A stretch of 41,431 nucleotides of DNA from Deltaproteobacteria bacterium (GTDB lineage: Bacteria > Desulfobacterota > Desulfomonilia > Desulfomonilales > Desulfomonilaceae), in contig VGSG01000031.1 of the NCBI GenBank assembly GCA_016875095.1, positions 1 through 41,431 on the forward strand, in the 5' to 3' direction. Under the pieces are notes generated by a model. It saw nothing but the letters and a program-made list of their open reading frames with translations. It had not been told where the DNA came from and did not search any database. The position numbers were made by a program, and so were the translations under genes. Below are positions 16,225 through 24,729 of this stretch, in pieces. Each line of letters starts with the position of its first letter. The stretch's first letter is position 1.

Positions 16225-17094
16225 ATGATCCAAGACATCATCATTAATGGGTTGATCAACGGCAGCATTTACGCGCTGCTGGCAATCGGTTTTTCGCTGA
16301 TCTTCGGCGTCGCGAGGCTGGTGAACATCGCACACACCGCGTTTTATATGGCATGCGCGTACCTGATCCATGTGGGCTTCAGTTACTGGGGGCTTTCCAT
16401 GCCTTTGGCGATTGTGCTCTCCATTGGGCTGACCACGATCATCGGCTTGATCTGCTACCGGCTCTTTATCAAACCCATCCGGGAATATGAGGCGGCGGTG
16501 CTCATAGCCACCATAGCCTTGGGCATGGTTTTCCAGGAAGTGATGCTGATCGCCTTTAAGGGCCACATGATGGGTGTGCCTCCGGTAGCCACGGGGTTCG
16601 TGATCGTGGGAGGGGTTAAGGTGGCGAATCAGCACCTGCTGGTCCTTGGAGTAGCTGTGCTGACGTTGTTGGCCACTTGGTTCCTTTTGATGAAGACCCG
16701 GGTCGGGCTCGCCATAAGGTGCACGGCCCAGGACAGTGAGATCGCCAATCTTATGGGTATGAATGTGGACCGAGAGATCATGATAGCCGTGATCGTTTCC
16801 GTAGTTCTGGCCGGAGTGGCGGGAGCTATCGTGGTGCCTCTTCGGGTTATCGATCCGCACATGTGGTTGCCGCCATTGATTATGATGCTCGCCGTGGTGG
16901 TACTCGGCGGCTTGGGCAGCGTCAAGGGGAGCTTTGTTGCTTCGTATATTCTCGGATTTACCGAAGCTGCGGTAGCGATCGGGGTTCCCATGGGATCCTT
17001 TTTGAAAGGGTCGGTGGCTCTTTCCATTATGATTATCGTGCTGCTCATACGCCCGGAAGGCTTGTTCGGTATAGCTTTTGAGGAAGAGAGATAG
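16225..17094 (+). CDS. livH: Branched-chain-type ABC transporter permease LivH
   Basis: The 289-residue integral membrane protein starts MIQDIIINGLINGSIYALLA and shows the family pattern GFSLIFGVARLVNIAHTAFY near residue 25 and the cytoplasmic coupling segment GLAIRCTAQDSEIANLMGMN near residue 165. About eight membrane helices are evident. It forms half of the inner-membrane channel with LivM, whose start codon follows its TAG stop after one base. It lies 149 bp after the binding-protein gene. Confidence 0.9.
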   Translation: MIQDIIINGLINGSIYALLAIGFSLIFGVARLVNIAHTAFYMACAYLIHVGFSYWGLSMPLAIVLSIGLTTIIGLICYRLFIKPIREYEAAVLIATIALGMVFQEVMLIAFKGHMMGVPPVATGFVIVGGVKVANQHLLVLGVAVLTLLATWFLLMKTRVGLAIRCTAQDSEIANLMGMNVDREIMIAVIVSVVLAGVAGAIVVPLRVIDPHMWLPPLIMMLAVVVLGGLGSVKGSFVASYILGFTEAAVAIGVPMGSFLKGSVALSIMIIVLLIRPEGLFGIAFEEER

Positions 17095-17095
17095 A

Positions 17096-18136
17096 ATGGG
17101 ACTCATCTGGTTTCAAATCAAGAGGGTTTTCACTCTATTCAGGAGTGAAGTGCTGGTGCTTCCCAGTCGAGTAGCGGTTCTGATCTTTGTGGCGGCGCTC
17201 GTTTTGTTGCCCCTGTTCAGCCAGGATCCCTACCTGTTGCGCATTCTCATCTTAACCAGCGTGTTCGCGATCTTTGCCGCGAGTTGGGACCTGCTATCAG
17301 GGTTTACCGGCCAGATGAATTTCGGCCACGCGCTCTTTTTCGGGGTGGCTGCGTACACGAGCGGCCTGATAAACGTGCATTTCAAGATTCCCCATTTCTT
17401 CACCATCCCCATCGGGGCGCTCGCGGCGGTGCTGACCGGGCTTATTATCGGTATCCCCTGTCTCAGGCTGCGCCACACGTATCTCGCCCTTACCACGCTG
17501 GCATTCCCGCTTATTCTGATGGGAGTGGTTTTTGCCATACCGGACGTAACAGGAGGAGAACTGGGGGTCTCGGGTCTGGATCGACTTTCGGGATCCCGAC
17601 TTCGCGATTACTACATAACGACGATCCTGATGCTCCTGTTGTCATTCACTATGTGGAAGATCACCGATTCCAAGACGGGGATCATCCTTCATGCGATTCG
17701 CGAGGACGAGCTGGCCTGCCGGACGGCGGGTATCAACACTACCCGTTATAAGCTGATGGCCTTTTGTTTGAGCGGATTCTTCGCGGGCATCGCCGGTGGG
17801 CTCTACGCCCACATCATGCGGACCGTGGGCCCATCCACCCTAGAGGTCTCCATGTCCTTTCAGGTGATCATCTGGTCGATCTTTGGCGGTGTCGCCTCCA
17901 TATACGGTCCCATCGCAGGGGTATTCATCCTGTTTCCTTTAGCCGAGGTCCTCAGGGTTGTGCCGGAGTGGCGTATGCTCATTTTCGCGCTACTGGTCTT
18001 GCTGACGCTCCTGTTCATGCCTGAAGGAATCATACCGTGGATCCGCGACAAAATAGAAAAACAATGTCCTCGGTGCAAGATTCGCAGCGTAGCGATCCGA
18101 AAGACCTGTCGGGTATGCACCGCGGATTTGGATTGA
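17096..18136 (+). CDS. livM: Branched-chain-type ABC transporter permease LivM with C-terminal zinc-ribbon-like tail
   Basis: ATG 17096 follows GAGGAAGAGAG, one base after the livH stop. The membrane part carries the LivM motifs FAIFAASWDLLSGFTGQMNF, GHALFFGVAAYTSGL and the coupling segment LHAIREDELACRTAGINTTR. After the last helix (LLTLLFMPEGIIPWI) the protein ends in about 30 cytoplasmic residues with CPRC and CRVC separated by ten residues, a CX2C-X10-CX2C pattern that could bind zinc. Most LivM proteins stop shortly after the last helix. The total is 346 residues. It pairs with LivH and is energised by LivG and LivF. Confidence 0.9.
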   Translation: MGLIWFQIKRVFTLFRSEVLVLPSRVAVLIFVAALVLLPLFSQDPYLLRILILTSVFAIFAASWDLLSGFTGQMNFGHALFFGVAAYTSGLINVHFKIPHFFTIPIGALAAVLTGLIIGIPCLRLRHTYLALTTLAFPLILMGVVFAIPDVTGGELGVSGLDRLSGSRLRDYYITTILMLLLSFTMWKITDSKTGIILHAIREDELACRTAGINTTRYKLMAFCLSGFFAGIAGGLYAHIMRTVGPSTLEVSMSFQVIIWSIFGGVASIYGPIAGVFILFPLAEVLRVVPEWRMLIFALLVLLTLLFMPEGIIPWIRDKIEKQCPRCKIRSVAIRKTCRVCTADLD

Positions 18137-18179
18137 CCGACATTCGTTGGTTCGAGGATTCTTCTTCGGAGTGAAATAA

Positions 18180-19892
18180 ATGACCGCTAAAGAGATCTAC
18201 CTGTCAAAACCCTGGTTGAAATACTATCCGGAAGGGGTTCCTCCTGAGATCCCCATCCCAGAGCGATCTCTTCCGGAGCTGTTCGACGAAGCGACCGAAA
18301 GATATTCCTCAAAAGAAGCGGTCATATTCTACGGAAAGAAGATTACGTATCGCGAGTTGCGCAATCTGGTGGACCGCTTTGCCACCGCCTTAGCGGACCT
18401 GGGGGTGGCAAAGGGAGATCGAGTGGCGCTGCATCTTGTGAATTGCCCCCAATACGTGATCGCGTACTTCGGCGCTCTCAAGGCGGGAGCGGTGGTTACT
18501 CCCATAAGTCCTGTGTACACGAGCCAGGAAGTTGCGCACCAATTGACCGACAGCGGCGCGCAGACAGTGGTTTGTCAGGACATTCTCTATGACAACGTGG
18601 ATAAGAGCGGCGTCTCAGTGAAAAATGTCATATTGACGGGCATTAGCGAATACCTGCCCTGGCTGAAGAAGGTTCTCGGGAAGAGCGCTCTGGGCAAGGT
18701 ATACCGTGAAATGAATGTGCCGGTCCCAAAGGTCTTGAAAAGGGAAGGCCTTTATCAATTCCAGGACCTGCTCAAGAAATATCCCGCACAACCGCTCTCG
18801 ATCAGCATTGATCCCGACAACGATATAGCCGCGCTGCCTTATACGGGTGGAACCACTGGGCTTCCCAAAGCCGCGATTCTTACTCACCGGAATATCGCCG
18901 CTTGCCAGGCTCAGGCCATGGCTTTCTGGAAGGATATCTTCCGTCCGGGAAATGAAGTGGTCATCGCGTTCCTACCCTTCTTTCACATCTACGGGCAGGT
19001 CATAATCATGCTCTTTTCCCTGGTTCAGGGATACACGCTGGTGTTACTCACCACTCCCGACATCGACGACATTCTGGACGCGACGGAGCGGTACAGGGCA
19101 TCGGCCTTCTATGGCGTGCCGACCCTTTACGAATATCTGAAGGACTACGAGAAGACCGACCGCGTCAATTGGAAAAGGTTCAAGATGATCGCATGCGGCG
19201 CGGATACACTCCATGAATCGACCATGAAGGACTGGGAGCGCAGGACCGGTTGCAGGATCTTGGAAGGGTACGGCATGACCGAATCTTCTTCCTTGAGCCA
19301 TACCAGTCCCTTGGAGCGGCCCAAGAGCGGTTCGTTCGGCGTTCCCATTCCCAATCTCAAGGCGGGAATCATTCATCACGACGGTTCGGACTTTGTCGAT
19401 GTGGGTGAGGTTGGTGAGCTCATTCTGTGCGGCCCGAATATCATGAAGGGATACTGGCAGAGACCCGAGGAGACCGCAAGCTCCCTTATCGACATCGACG
19501 GCGAGAAGTGGCTCAGAACAGGCGATCTAGTGCGCATGGACAACGAAGGGTACTTCCATTTCTTCGACCGAAAGCGAGACCTGATCAAATATAAGGGCTA
19601 TGCGGTCTTTGCCCGTCACGTGGAAGAGGTGCTGTACAACCATCCGCAGATCAAGGCGGCCGGAGTGGTCGGAGTGCCCGATCCTCGGGTGGGCGCCATC
19701 ATAAAGGCCTATGTGGTGCTTCAGCCCGAGGCGAGAGGTAAGGTCTCCGAGGAAGAGATCGTAGCATATTGCCACGAGCGCCTCGCCCACTATAAGGTCC
19801 CAAAAATAGTGGAGTTTAGAGGTGAACTTCCCAAGACGGACGTGGGAAAGGTCTCCCGCCGTGAACTCCGGGATGAATCTGAGGAGAGTTGA
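18180..19892 (+). CDS. Acyl-CoA ligase (AMP-forming), long-chain/aromatic type
   Basis: The 570-residue enzyme of the adenylate-forming superfamily would activate a carboxylate with ATP and CoA. The phosphate-binding loop YTGGTTGLPK is at residues 221-230, the EGYGMTE motif near 360, GDLVRMDNEGYFHFFDRKRD with the ribose-binding Asp near 455-475, and the C-terminal LPKTDVGKVSRREL holds the catalytic Lys (about K557). The gene sits inside the transporter operon, between livM and livG, with a one-base gap to livG. That position argues that it activates the imported compound on entry. Chain length or ring specificity cannot be judged from sequence alone. Confidence 0.88.
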   Translation: MTAKEIYLSKPWLKYYPEGVPPEIPIPERSLPELFDEATERYSSKEAVIFYGKKITYRELRNLVDRFATALADLGVAKGDRVALHLVNCPQYVIAYFGALKAGAVVTPISPVYTSQEVAHQLTDSGAQTVVCQDILYDNVDKSGVSVKNVILTGISEYLPWLKKVLGKSALGKVYREMNVPVPKVLKREGLYQFQDLLKKYPAQPLSISIDPDNDIAALPYTGGTTGLPKAAILTHRNIAACQAQAMAFWKDIFRPGNEVVIAFLPFFHIYGQVIIMLFSLVQGYTLVLLTTPDIDDILDATERYRASAFYGVPTLYEYLKDYEKTDRVNWKRFKMIACGADTLHESTMKDWERRTGCRILEGYGMTESSSLSHTSPLERPKSGSFGVPIPNLKAGIIHHDGSDFVDVGEVGELILCGPNIMKGYWQRPEETASSLIDIDGEKWLRTGDLVRMDNEGYFHFFDRKRDLIKYKGYAVFARHVEEVLYNHPQIKAAGVVGVPDPRVGAIIKAYVVLQPEARGKVSEEEIVAYCHERLAHYKVPKIVEFRGELPKTDVGKVSRRELRDESEES

Positions 19893-19893
19893 T

Positions 19894-20661
19894 ATGGCCG
19901 AGCAGTTCCTCGAAATCCGAAATCTCAATAAGAGCTTCGGCGGACTGCTGGCGTCAAATGATGTCAGCCTTACCATGCATCGGCGCGAGATAGTCGGCCT
20001 CATCGGTCCCAACGGAGCGGGCAAGACTACACTGCTGCGTTTGATCATGGGCATATTGAGACCCGATTCCGGCGCCATCCATTACAAGGGTAAGGATATT
20101 TGCGGTCGCAAGACGTGGGACATTGTGAACATGGGGATCGCATCGACATTTCAGAATATGAGGCCGTTTCGCCGGCTTCCCATCATAGCCAACGTGATGG
20201 TCTCGTGCCTTAGCCCCCGCGCCATGACACGGGGTGAATGGGTGAAGCGGGTGGAAGCGAAGGCAATGGACGCCCTGGAATTTGCCGGCATCTCCGATAT
20301 GGCCCTGGAAAAGGCTTCCACGCTTTCCCAGGGAGACCTCAAGCGGCTTGAAATCGCGCGGGCCATAGCCACGGAGCCCGAACTGCTCCTTTTGGACGAA
20401 CCGTTCGGCGGGCTCAGCCCGGCCGAAACGGACCTCATGGCAAAATCGATCAAGAGGCTGCACAAAGGAGGGCGGTTCGGCCGTCTCCACAGTGAAGGTC
20501 CGGCCATGATTATCGTCGAACACAAACTGCAGCAACTGATGAAGATCGTGGACCGCATCATCGTGCTCAACTTTGGGACTCTCATCGCCGACGGAGCGCC
20601 GGATGAGGTGGTCAAGAACCCCGAGGTGATCGAGGCCTATTTTGGGGAAGGAGGGATCTGA
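19894..20661 (+). CDS. livG: Branched-chain-type ABC transporter ATPase LivG
   Basis: ATG 19894 follows GAGGAGAG and lies one base after the ligase stop. The 255-residue ATPase has Walker A GPNGAGKT at residues 38-45, the signature LSQGDLKRLEIARAIA (the usual LSGGE/Q is LSQGD here), Walker B LLLLDEPFGGLSP and the switch His in IIVEHKLQQL. The C-terminal GTLIADGAPDEVVKNPEVIE with AYFGEG is typical for LivG. It drives the LivHM channel together with LivF, which starts one base after it. Confidence 0.9.
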   Translation: MAEQFLEIRNLNKSFGGLLASNDVSLTMHRREIVGLIGPNGAGKTTLLRLIMGILRPDSGAIHYKGKDICGRKTWDIVNMGIASTFQNMRPFRRLPIIANVMVSCLSPRAMTRGEWVKRVEAKAMDALEFAGISDMALEKASTLSQGDLKRLEIARAIATEPELLLLDEPFGGLSPAETDLMAKSIKRLHKGGRFGRLHSEGPAMIIVEHKLQQLMKIVDRIIVLNFGTLIADGAPDEVVKNPEVIEAYFGEGGI

Positions 20662-20662
20662 G

Positions 20663-21412
20663 TTGCTCCTGACCGTAACGGGTTTGACTGTCGTTTATGA
20701 CCGGGCAATGATCATCAATGACCTCTCCATGAAGGTGGACGCAGGTGAATTGGTGAGCCTCGTTGGCCCCAACGGAGCGGGCAAGTCCACCACGCTGCGA
20801 GCCATAACCGGACTGGTGGCCTGGGAAAAGGAAGTGCTCCGCAAAACCACAGGTGGAGACGTAACCTTGAAGGGGGCAGTGGTGTTTGATGGGGAACGCA
20901 TTGAGAATGTTCCCGCGCACAAGATAGTAAAGAAAGGTCTTATCCATTGCCCCGAGAGGCGCAGGCCGTTCAGAGAACTGACGGTGCTTGAGAACCTCAT
21001 GGCCGGCGCCTATCTCCTGAAAGACAAGACGGAGATCCAGAGCAATTTGGAGAAAGTTTATAGGTTGTTTCCCGTTCTCCATTCACGCGCAGGCCAAGTG
21101 TCCGGAACTCTTTCCGGCGGAGAACAACAAATGCTGGCTATCGGCCGGTCTCTCATGTTTCGTCCGAGGTTGCTTTGCATCGACGAGCCTTCCACGGGCC
21201 TCGCCCCCATTATGCGGTCGGAGGTTTTCAACAAGATCGAAGAGATCCGCGGCCTGGGCATCACCGTGCTTCTCATCGAGCAGGAAGTGAGCACGGTCTT
21301 TAAGATGGCTTCGCGTAATTATGTGCTGTCGTCGGGAAAGATCATAGCCGAAGGCCCGGGAGCCGATTTGCTTGCAGACGAGGTCATTCGAAAAACCTAC
21401 CTCGGGCTGTAG
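20663..21412 (+). CDS. livF: Branched-chain-type ABC transporter ATPase LivF
   Basis: The start is TTG 20663, eight bases after GGAGGG and one base after the livG stop. A TTG at 20642 in the same frame lies inside livG before that signal. The 249-residue protein has Walker A GPNGAGKS (35-42), signature LSGGEQQMLAIGRSLM, Walker B LLCIDEPSTGLAP and the switch His replaced by Gln (LLIEQEVSTVF), as is usual for LivF. An insertion at about residues 60-75 (WEKEVLRKTTGGDVTLKG) is longer than in typical LivF. It is the last gene of the transporter operon. Confidence 0.88.
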   Translation: MLLTVTGLTVVYDRAMIINDLSMKVDAGELVSLVGPNGAGKSTTLRAITGLVAWEKEVLRKTTGGDVTLKGAVVFDGERIENVPAHKIVKKGLIHCPERRRPFRELTVLENLMAGAYLLKDKTEIQSNLEKVYRLFPVLHSRAGQVSGTLSGGEQQMLAIGRSLMFRPRLLCIDEPSTGLAPIMRSEVFNKIEEIRGLGITVLLIEQEVSTVFKMASRNYVLSSGKIIAEGPGADLLADEVIRKTYLGL

Positions 21413-21529
21413 TTTACCGGGGTGGCCACAATGGGACGTAACGACCGGTAAGCCCTCGATCGGACGCTCCCCGCGTCCGTGGCTTCGGCTCGAACCATCA
21501 AGAAGTTATCCATCGTGGTCAACGATACG

Positions 21530-21543
21530 AATGAACGTTCATT
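21530..21543. promoter_or_regulatory. TetR-type operator before tetR2
   Basis: AATGAACGTTCATT is a perfect 14-bp palindrome 75 bp before the second TetR start. It differs from the core of the site before the first TetR (AATGATCGTTCATT) at a single base, so both regulators probably recognise the same sequence. Confidence 0.65.
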
Positions 21544-21618
21544 AATATCACCATGACACCGGCCCGCGCGCCCGGTTGACGCAGAGGCTCCGGACGCCCT
21601 CCGCGCAGGAATTCCAAA

Positions 21619-22296
21619 ATGGCCAGATCCGAACTGAAAAGGAGTGGGGCAAAGGCGGGAACTCACTTGCGGAAGAAAAAAATCTTGGCTTCGGCGCGCA
21701 AGCTGTTCTGGCAGAAGGGCTACCATTCTGTTGGTATGCGGGACTTGGCTCGCGCATACGGATGTCAGCCGGCCAACCTCTACAACTACTTTGAAACGAA
21801 AGAGGCCATACTCTTCGAAATGCTTCGCGAAGAGATGGAGCGAATAATCCAGTCGATTGAGCGTTTCGAAGAAGAAGACGGCGATGCGGTCGAGCAACTG
21901 CGTTTCATAATCGCCAGTCATGTCAAAGCCATCTTGAGCCGTCCCAGGTCCGGCAAGGCATTGTTTGACGTAGCGCTCGGCATCCTGTCGCGTCGCAATC
22001 GGAACGTCATAGTTTCCATGCGGGATACTTATGAGCGTATCCTTCGCAAGGTGCTTCGGAGGGGACAGGAACAAAAGGTTTTTCTCACGTGTGACGAAAA
22101 GCTGGTGGGGGTCTTGATCGCGTCTATGGTCACCCGCACCAAGATGTGGTTTCACCCCCAAAAGGGCGCGACCGTAGATGAGCTGGCTGATCTTATCTTT
22201 CGATTTGCTCTAGGAGCAATTCAGGCTGACGAAACGCCACATGATGCTTTGTGGCGGACGAAAGGCCGCATGGGTAAGGGAATCAAGCCGATCTAA
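21619..22296 (+). CDS. TetR-family regulator 2, paralogue of regulator 1
   Basis: The 225-residue protein repeats the layout of the first TetR: KKKILASARKLFWQKGYHSV, MRDLARAYGCQPANLYNYFE with TKEAILFEML, then SMRDTYERILRKVLRRGQEQ and MVTRTKMWFHPQKGATVDEL. The recognition helix (ARAYGCQPANLYNYF) is nearly identical to the first copy, which fits the nearly identical operators. The C-terminal tail is shorter and different. The pair brackets the transporter-ligase operon, which suggests duplication with two effectors or hetero-dimer formation. Confidence 0.88.
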   Translation: MARSELKRSGAKAGTHLRKKKILASARKLFWQKGYHSVGMRDLARAYGCQPANLYNYFETKEAILFEMLREEMERIIQSIERFEEEDGDAVEQLRFIIASHVKAILSRPRSGKALFDVALGILSRRNRNVIVSMRDTYERILRKVLRRGQEQKVFLTCDEKLVGVLIASMVTRTKMWFHPQKGATVDELADLIFRFALGAIQADETPHDALWRTKGRMGKGIKPI

Positions 22297-22300
22297 CGTG

Positions 22301-22356
22301 GTTCCTATGAAACGGCTCGGCATAAAGCGGCCCTGGTCGGGTTTACCTATGGGGAG
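22301..22356 (+). repeat. 56-bp dispersed intergenic repeat, copy A
   Basis: Starts GTTCCTATGAAA and ends TATGGGGAG. It matches 27465-27520 at about 49 of 56 positions without gaps. It directly follows the second TetR gene. Confidence 0.7.
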
Positions 22357-22434
22357 TAATCAGCCTTTGACCTCGCGGGGAATACGCGCATTCATCCGAG
22401 ACCATCCAGGGGACTGTCATGAGAGGAAACCGGA

Positions 22435-23586
22435 ATGAGTAAGCGGATATTAAGGACAGCGCTCTGCGACATGTTGGGAATCGAATACCCGGTTCTGAGC
22501 GCGGGGATGGGGCCCACATTAATAGGTGAGAACACCGGCGCGCCCGTGGAACTGGTTGTTGCTGTTTCAGAAGCCGGCGGACTCGGCGTCCTTGGCGGCA
22601 GCGGCTTTACGGTGGATGAGCTCCGGGGCGCCATCCGGGAGATCAAGGCCAAGACTGACAAGCCTTTCGGCGTCGATCTCCTTTTGCCCAAGAGCCTGGA
22701 TATGGACGGCGCCCTGGACGCGCAACGCGCAGACGAAATACCGCTCAGCGTTGTGCTCAAGTCCATTCCAAGACCGCATCAAGAGTGGATCGAAAAGGTA
22801 AGAGCCGAGCTGGGGCTTCCGAACGTGAATGTAATGATAAAGACGAATACCACCACCAGACGTCCACGGGAGTCAATCGATGTTTGTATCGAGGAACGGG
22901 TTCCCCTCTTTTGCGCGGGTTTGGGGAATCCGGGATTCATGGTGGAGCACGCTCATGCAGTGGGAATGAAAGTGCTCGGCATTACGGGAAACGCGAAGAA
23001 TGCCCGCCGTATGGCCCAGTCAGGCGTGGACCTCATTGTGGCTCAGGGTCATGAGGGTGGAGGCCATACAGGCAGAATTGGGACCATGGCTCTGCTGCCT
23101 CAGGCGATCGACGCGGCCGCGCCCGTGCCGGTTTTGGCTGCGGGAGGCATCGGCGACGGCCGGGGCCTTGCCGCGGCCTTGGCTATGGGCTGTGTGGGCG
23201 CTTGGGTCGGGACGCGGTTCCTTGCCACTGAAGAAGGCGGGGCTCTGGATGTCAACAAAGAGCGAATCCTCAGGTCAACCGATGAAGATACCCGTGTCAG
23301 CACGGCGTACACGGGAAAGACCCTGCGAGCGAGCTTGAACGAGTTTCACCGCCTCTGGGATTCGTCAGGGCTTGAGCCGCTCCCCTTTCCCACTCAAATC
23401 GTGATCTCTTCGGCCCTCCTTTGGAGTTTTGTTGAGGCCCACAAAACAGATTATGTGGGCGGTCTTGCCGGCCAAATATCCGGCCTGATCAAAGAAATCA
23501 AGCCCGCGAGACAGGTCCTGGAAGAGATGGTGGAAGAAGCCGCGGAGATCATAAAGAAAAAACTGCCGACGTACGTGACTTCCTGA
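22435..23586 (+). CDS. Nitronate monooxygenase-family FMN protein
   Basis: ATG 22435 follows GAGAGGAAAC. The 383-residue TIM-barrel flavoprotein shows family marks: LGIEYPVLSAGMG near the N-terminus, SEAGGLGVLGG, NPGFMVEHAHAVGMKVLG, then VAQGHEGGGHTG with the catalytic His of the family, and VLAAGGIGDGRGLAAALAMG with VGTRF for FMN phosphate binding. Family members oxidise nitronates, but relatives such as FabK reduce enoyl thioesters. Its place beside CoA-ester genes in an anaerobe makes a role as enoyl-CoA or other thioester oxidoreductase as likely as nitronate oxidation. Confidence 0.8.
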   Translation: MSKRILRTALCDMLGIEYPVLSAGMGPTLIGENTGAPVELVVAVSEAGGLGVLGGSGFTVDELRGAIREIKAKTDKPFGVDLLLPKSLDMDGALDAQRADEIPLSVVLKSIPRPHQEWIEKVRAELGLPNVNVMIKTNTTTRRPRESIDVCIEERVPLFCAGLGNPGFMVEHAHAVGMKVLGITGNAKNARRMAQSGVDLIVAQGHEGGGHTGRIGTMALLPQAIDAAAPVPVLAAGGIGDGRGLAAALAMGCVGAWVGTRFLATEEGGALDVNKERILRSTDEDTRVSTAYTGKTLRASLNEFHRLWDSSGLEPLPFPTQIVISSALLWSFVEAHKTDYVGGLAGQISGLIKEIKPARQVLEEMVEEAAEIIKKKLPTYVTS

Positions 23587-23639
23587 CAGCTCCATATTAC
23601 TACGCGTTGATCTCGAGCCTTTTTGTTTGTGGTCTATGC

Positions 23640-23672
23640 CCCCTCCCCTAACCCCTCCCGCCAGGGGAGGGG
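23640..23672. repeat. GC-rich palindromic intergenic element
   Basis: CCCCTCCCC (23640-23648) and GGGGAGGGG (23664-23672) can pair, and an inner CCCCTCCC gives an alternative stem. Further TGGGAGGGG-type words follow to about 23710. It may end transcription of the flavoprotein gene. The 255-bp gap holds no gene. Confidence 0.5.
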
Positions 23673-23841
23673 AATGAGTTCCCTTGATGGGAGGGGACGT
23701 GGGAGGGTGAGACGGGGTCGAATTCAATGCGTGGCTGTATAATCGTTCTTTCCCTACATTTCGCATCGTCGGGAGCGAGCAGCGCGCTTGCCTCCCTTGG
23801 GCTGGAAGTATGCGGAATAAAACAGTAACAAGGAATGTTGA

Positions 23842-24678
23842 ATGATACGTTTGGATCTTGTTGGTAAGAAGTACGGCCCGGTCCCCTTCGAGTACACCTG
23901 GAAGGACGTGGTCCTCTATGCTTTAGGTATCGGCGCGCAAACAGACGAACTCCCGTTCATCTATGAGAGCGCGAAGGGCGGGTTAAGGGTTTTCCCCAGC
24001 TTTGCCACAGTGATGGGGTCGGGATTATGGGCCCAATTCTTTGATGACGTGGATGTGGACCATTCCCGGTTTATTCATGGGGAGCAGGGTGTCAGGCTTT
24101 TTGGCCCGATTCCTCCTGAGGGCGTCGTTCTTGTTGAAGGAGGAATAGTCAATATCTATGACAAGGGCAAAGGCGCGCTGATCGTTTGGCGAATGAGAGC
24201 CATGACCGAAGCAGGCGATCCTTTGGTGGAAACCGAGAGCGGCATCTTTTACCGAGGTGAAGGGGGTTTCGGCGGAGACCCAGGTCCCAAGGCCGAAGCG
24301 CTCGATCCGCCTGAAGGGGTTGCGCCGACTTTCACTGCCTCATATTTTGTTCCTGGAAATCAGGCCGCGCTCTATCGCCTGAACGGCGACACCAACCCTC
24401 TGCACCTGGACCCGGAATTTGCCCAGATGGGTGGTTTCCCGCGCCCTATTGTCCACGGTCTCTGCACGTACGGTTACGCGGTGAGAGCTATACTCCATAA
24501 GGCTTGTGACGGTGATGTGGCGCGGTTCAAGGAGTTCAAGGCCCGTTTTTCCGGCGTGGTCTATCCTGGTGACACGCTCGTAACAGAAGGATGGAAGGAC
24601 ACGGGTGGCCGGTACCTGATCCGGTGCGGCGCCGACCGTGGGGTAGTGCTCAGCCATGCGTACGCCGTGGTTGAGTAG
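23842..24678 (+). CDS. MaoC-like hydratase/dehydratase
   Basis: ATG 23842 follows AAGGAATG. The 278-residue protein has the two-hotdog size of hydratase-2-like proteins, an N-terminal MaoC_dehydrat_N-like half and a C-terminal half with the active-site motif LNGDTNPLHLDPEF: Asp183, Asn185 and His188 are the expected catalytic or oxyanion residues, followed by GGFPRPIVHGLCTYG. Such enzymes add water to trans-2-enoyl-CoA, giving (R)-3-hydroxyacyl-CoA, or act on other enoyl thioesters. It lies 52 bp before the 4-hydroxybutyryl-CoA dehydratase homologue, so the two probably act on successive CoA esters. Confidence 0.85.
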   Translation: MIRLDLVGKKYGPVPFEYTWKDVVLYALGIGAQTDELPFIYESAKGGLRVFPSFATVMGSGLWAQFFDDVDVDHSRFIHGEQGVRLFGPIPPEGVVLVEGGIVNIYDKGKGALIVWRMRAMTEAGDPLVETESGIFYRGEGGFGGDPGPKAEALDPPEGVAPTFTASYFVPGNQAALYRLNGDTNPLHLDPEFAQMGGFPRPIVHGLCTYGYAVRAILHKACDGDVARFKEFKARFSGVVYPGDTLVTEGWKDTGGRYLIRCGADRGVVLSHAYAVVE

Positions 24679-24729
24679 CGCTCGACCCTGCCGCTGGAAA
24701 CATCTCTTCGACACAAAGCGAGGAACATC

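Noticed and set aside
16126-17106. 326-codon minus-strand frame rich in His and Gln
   Set aside because: Antisense to livH; composition unlike a real protein.
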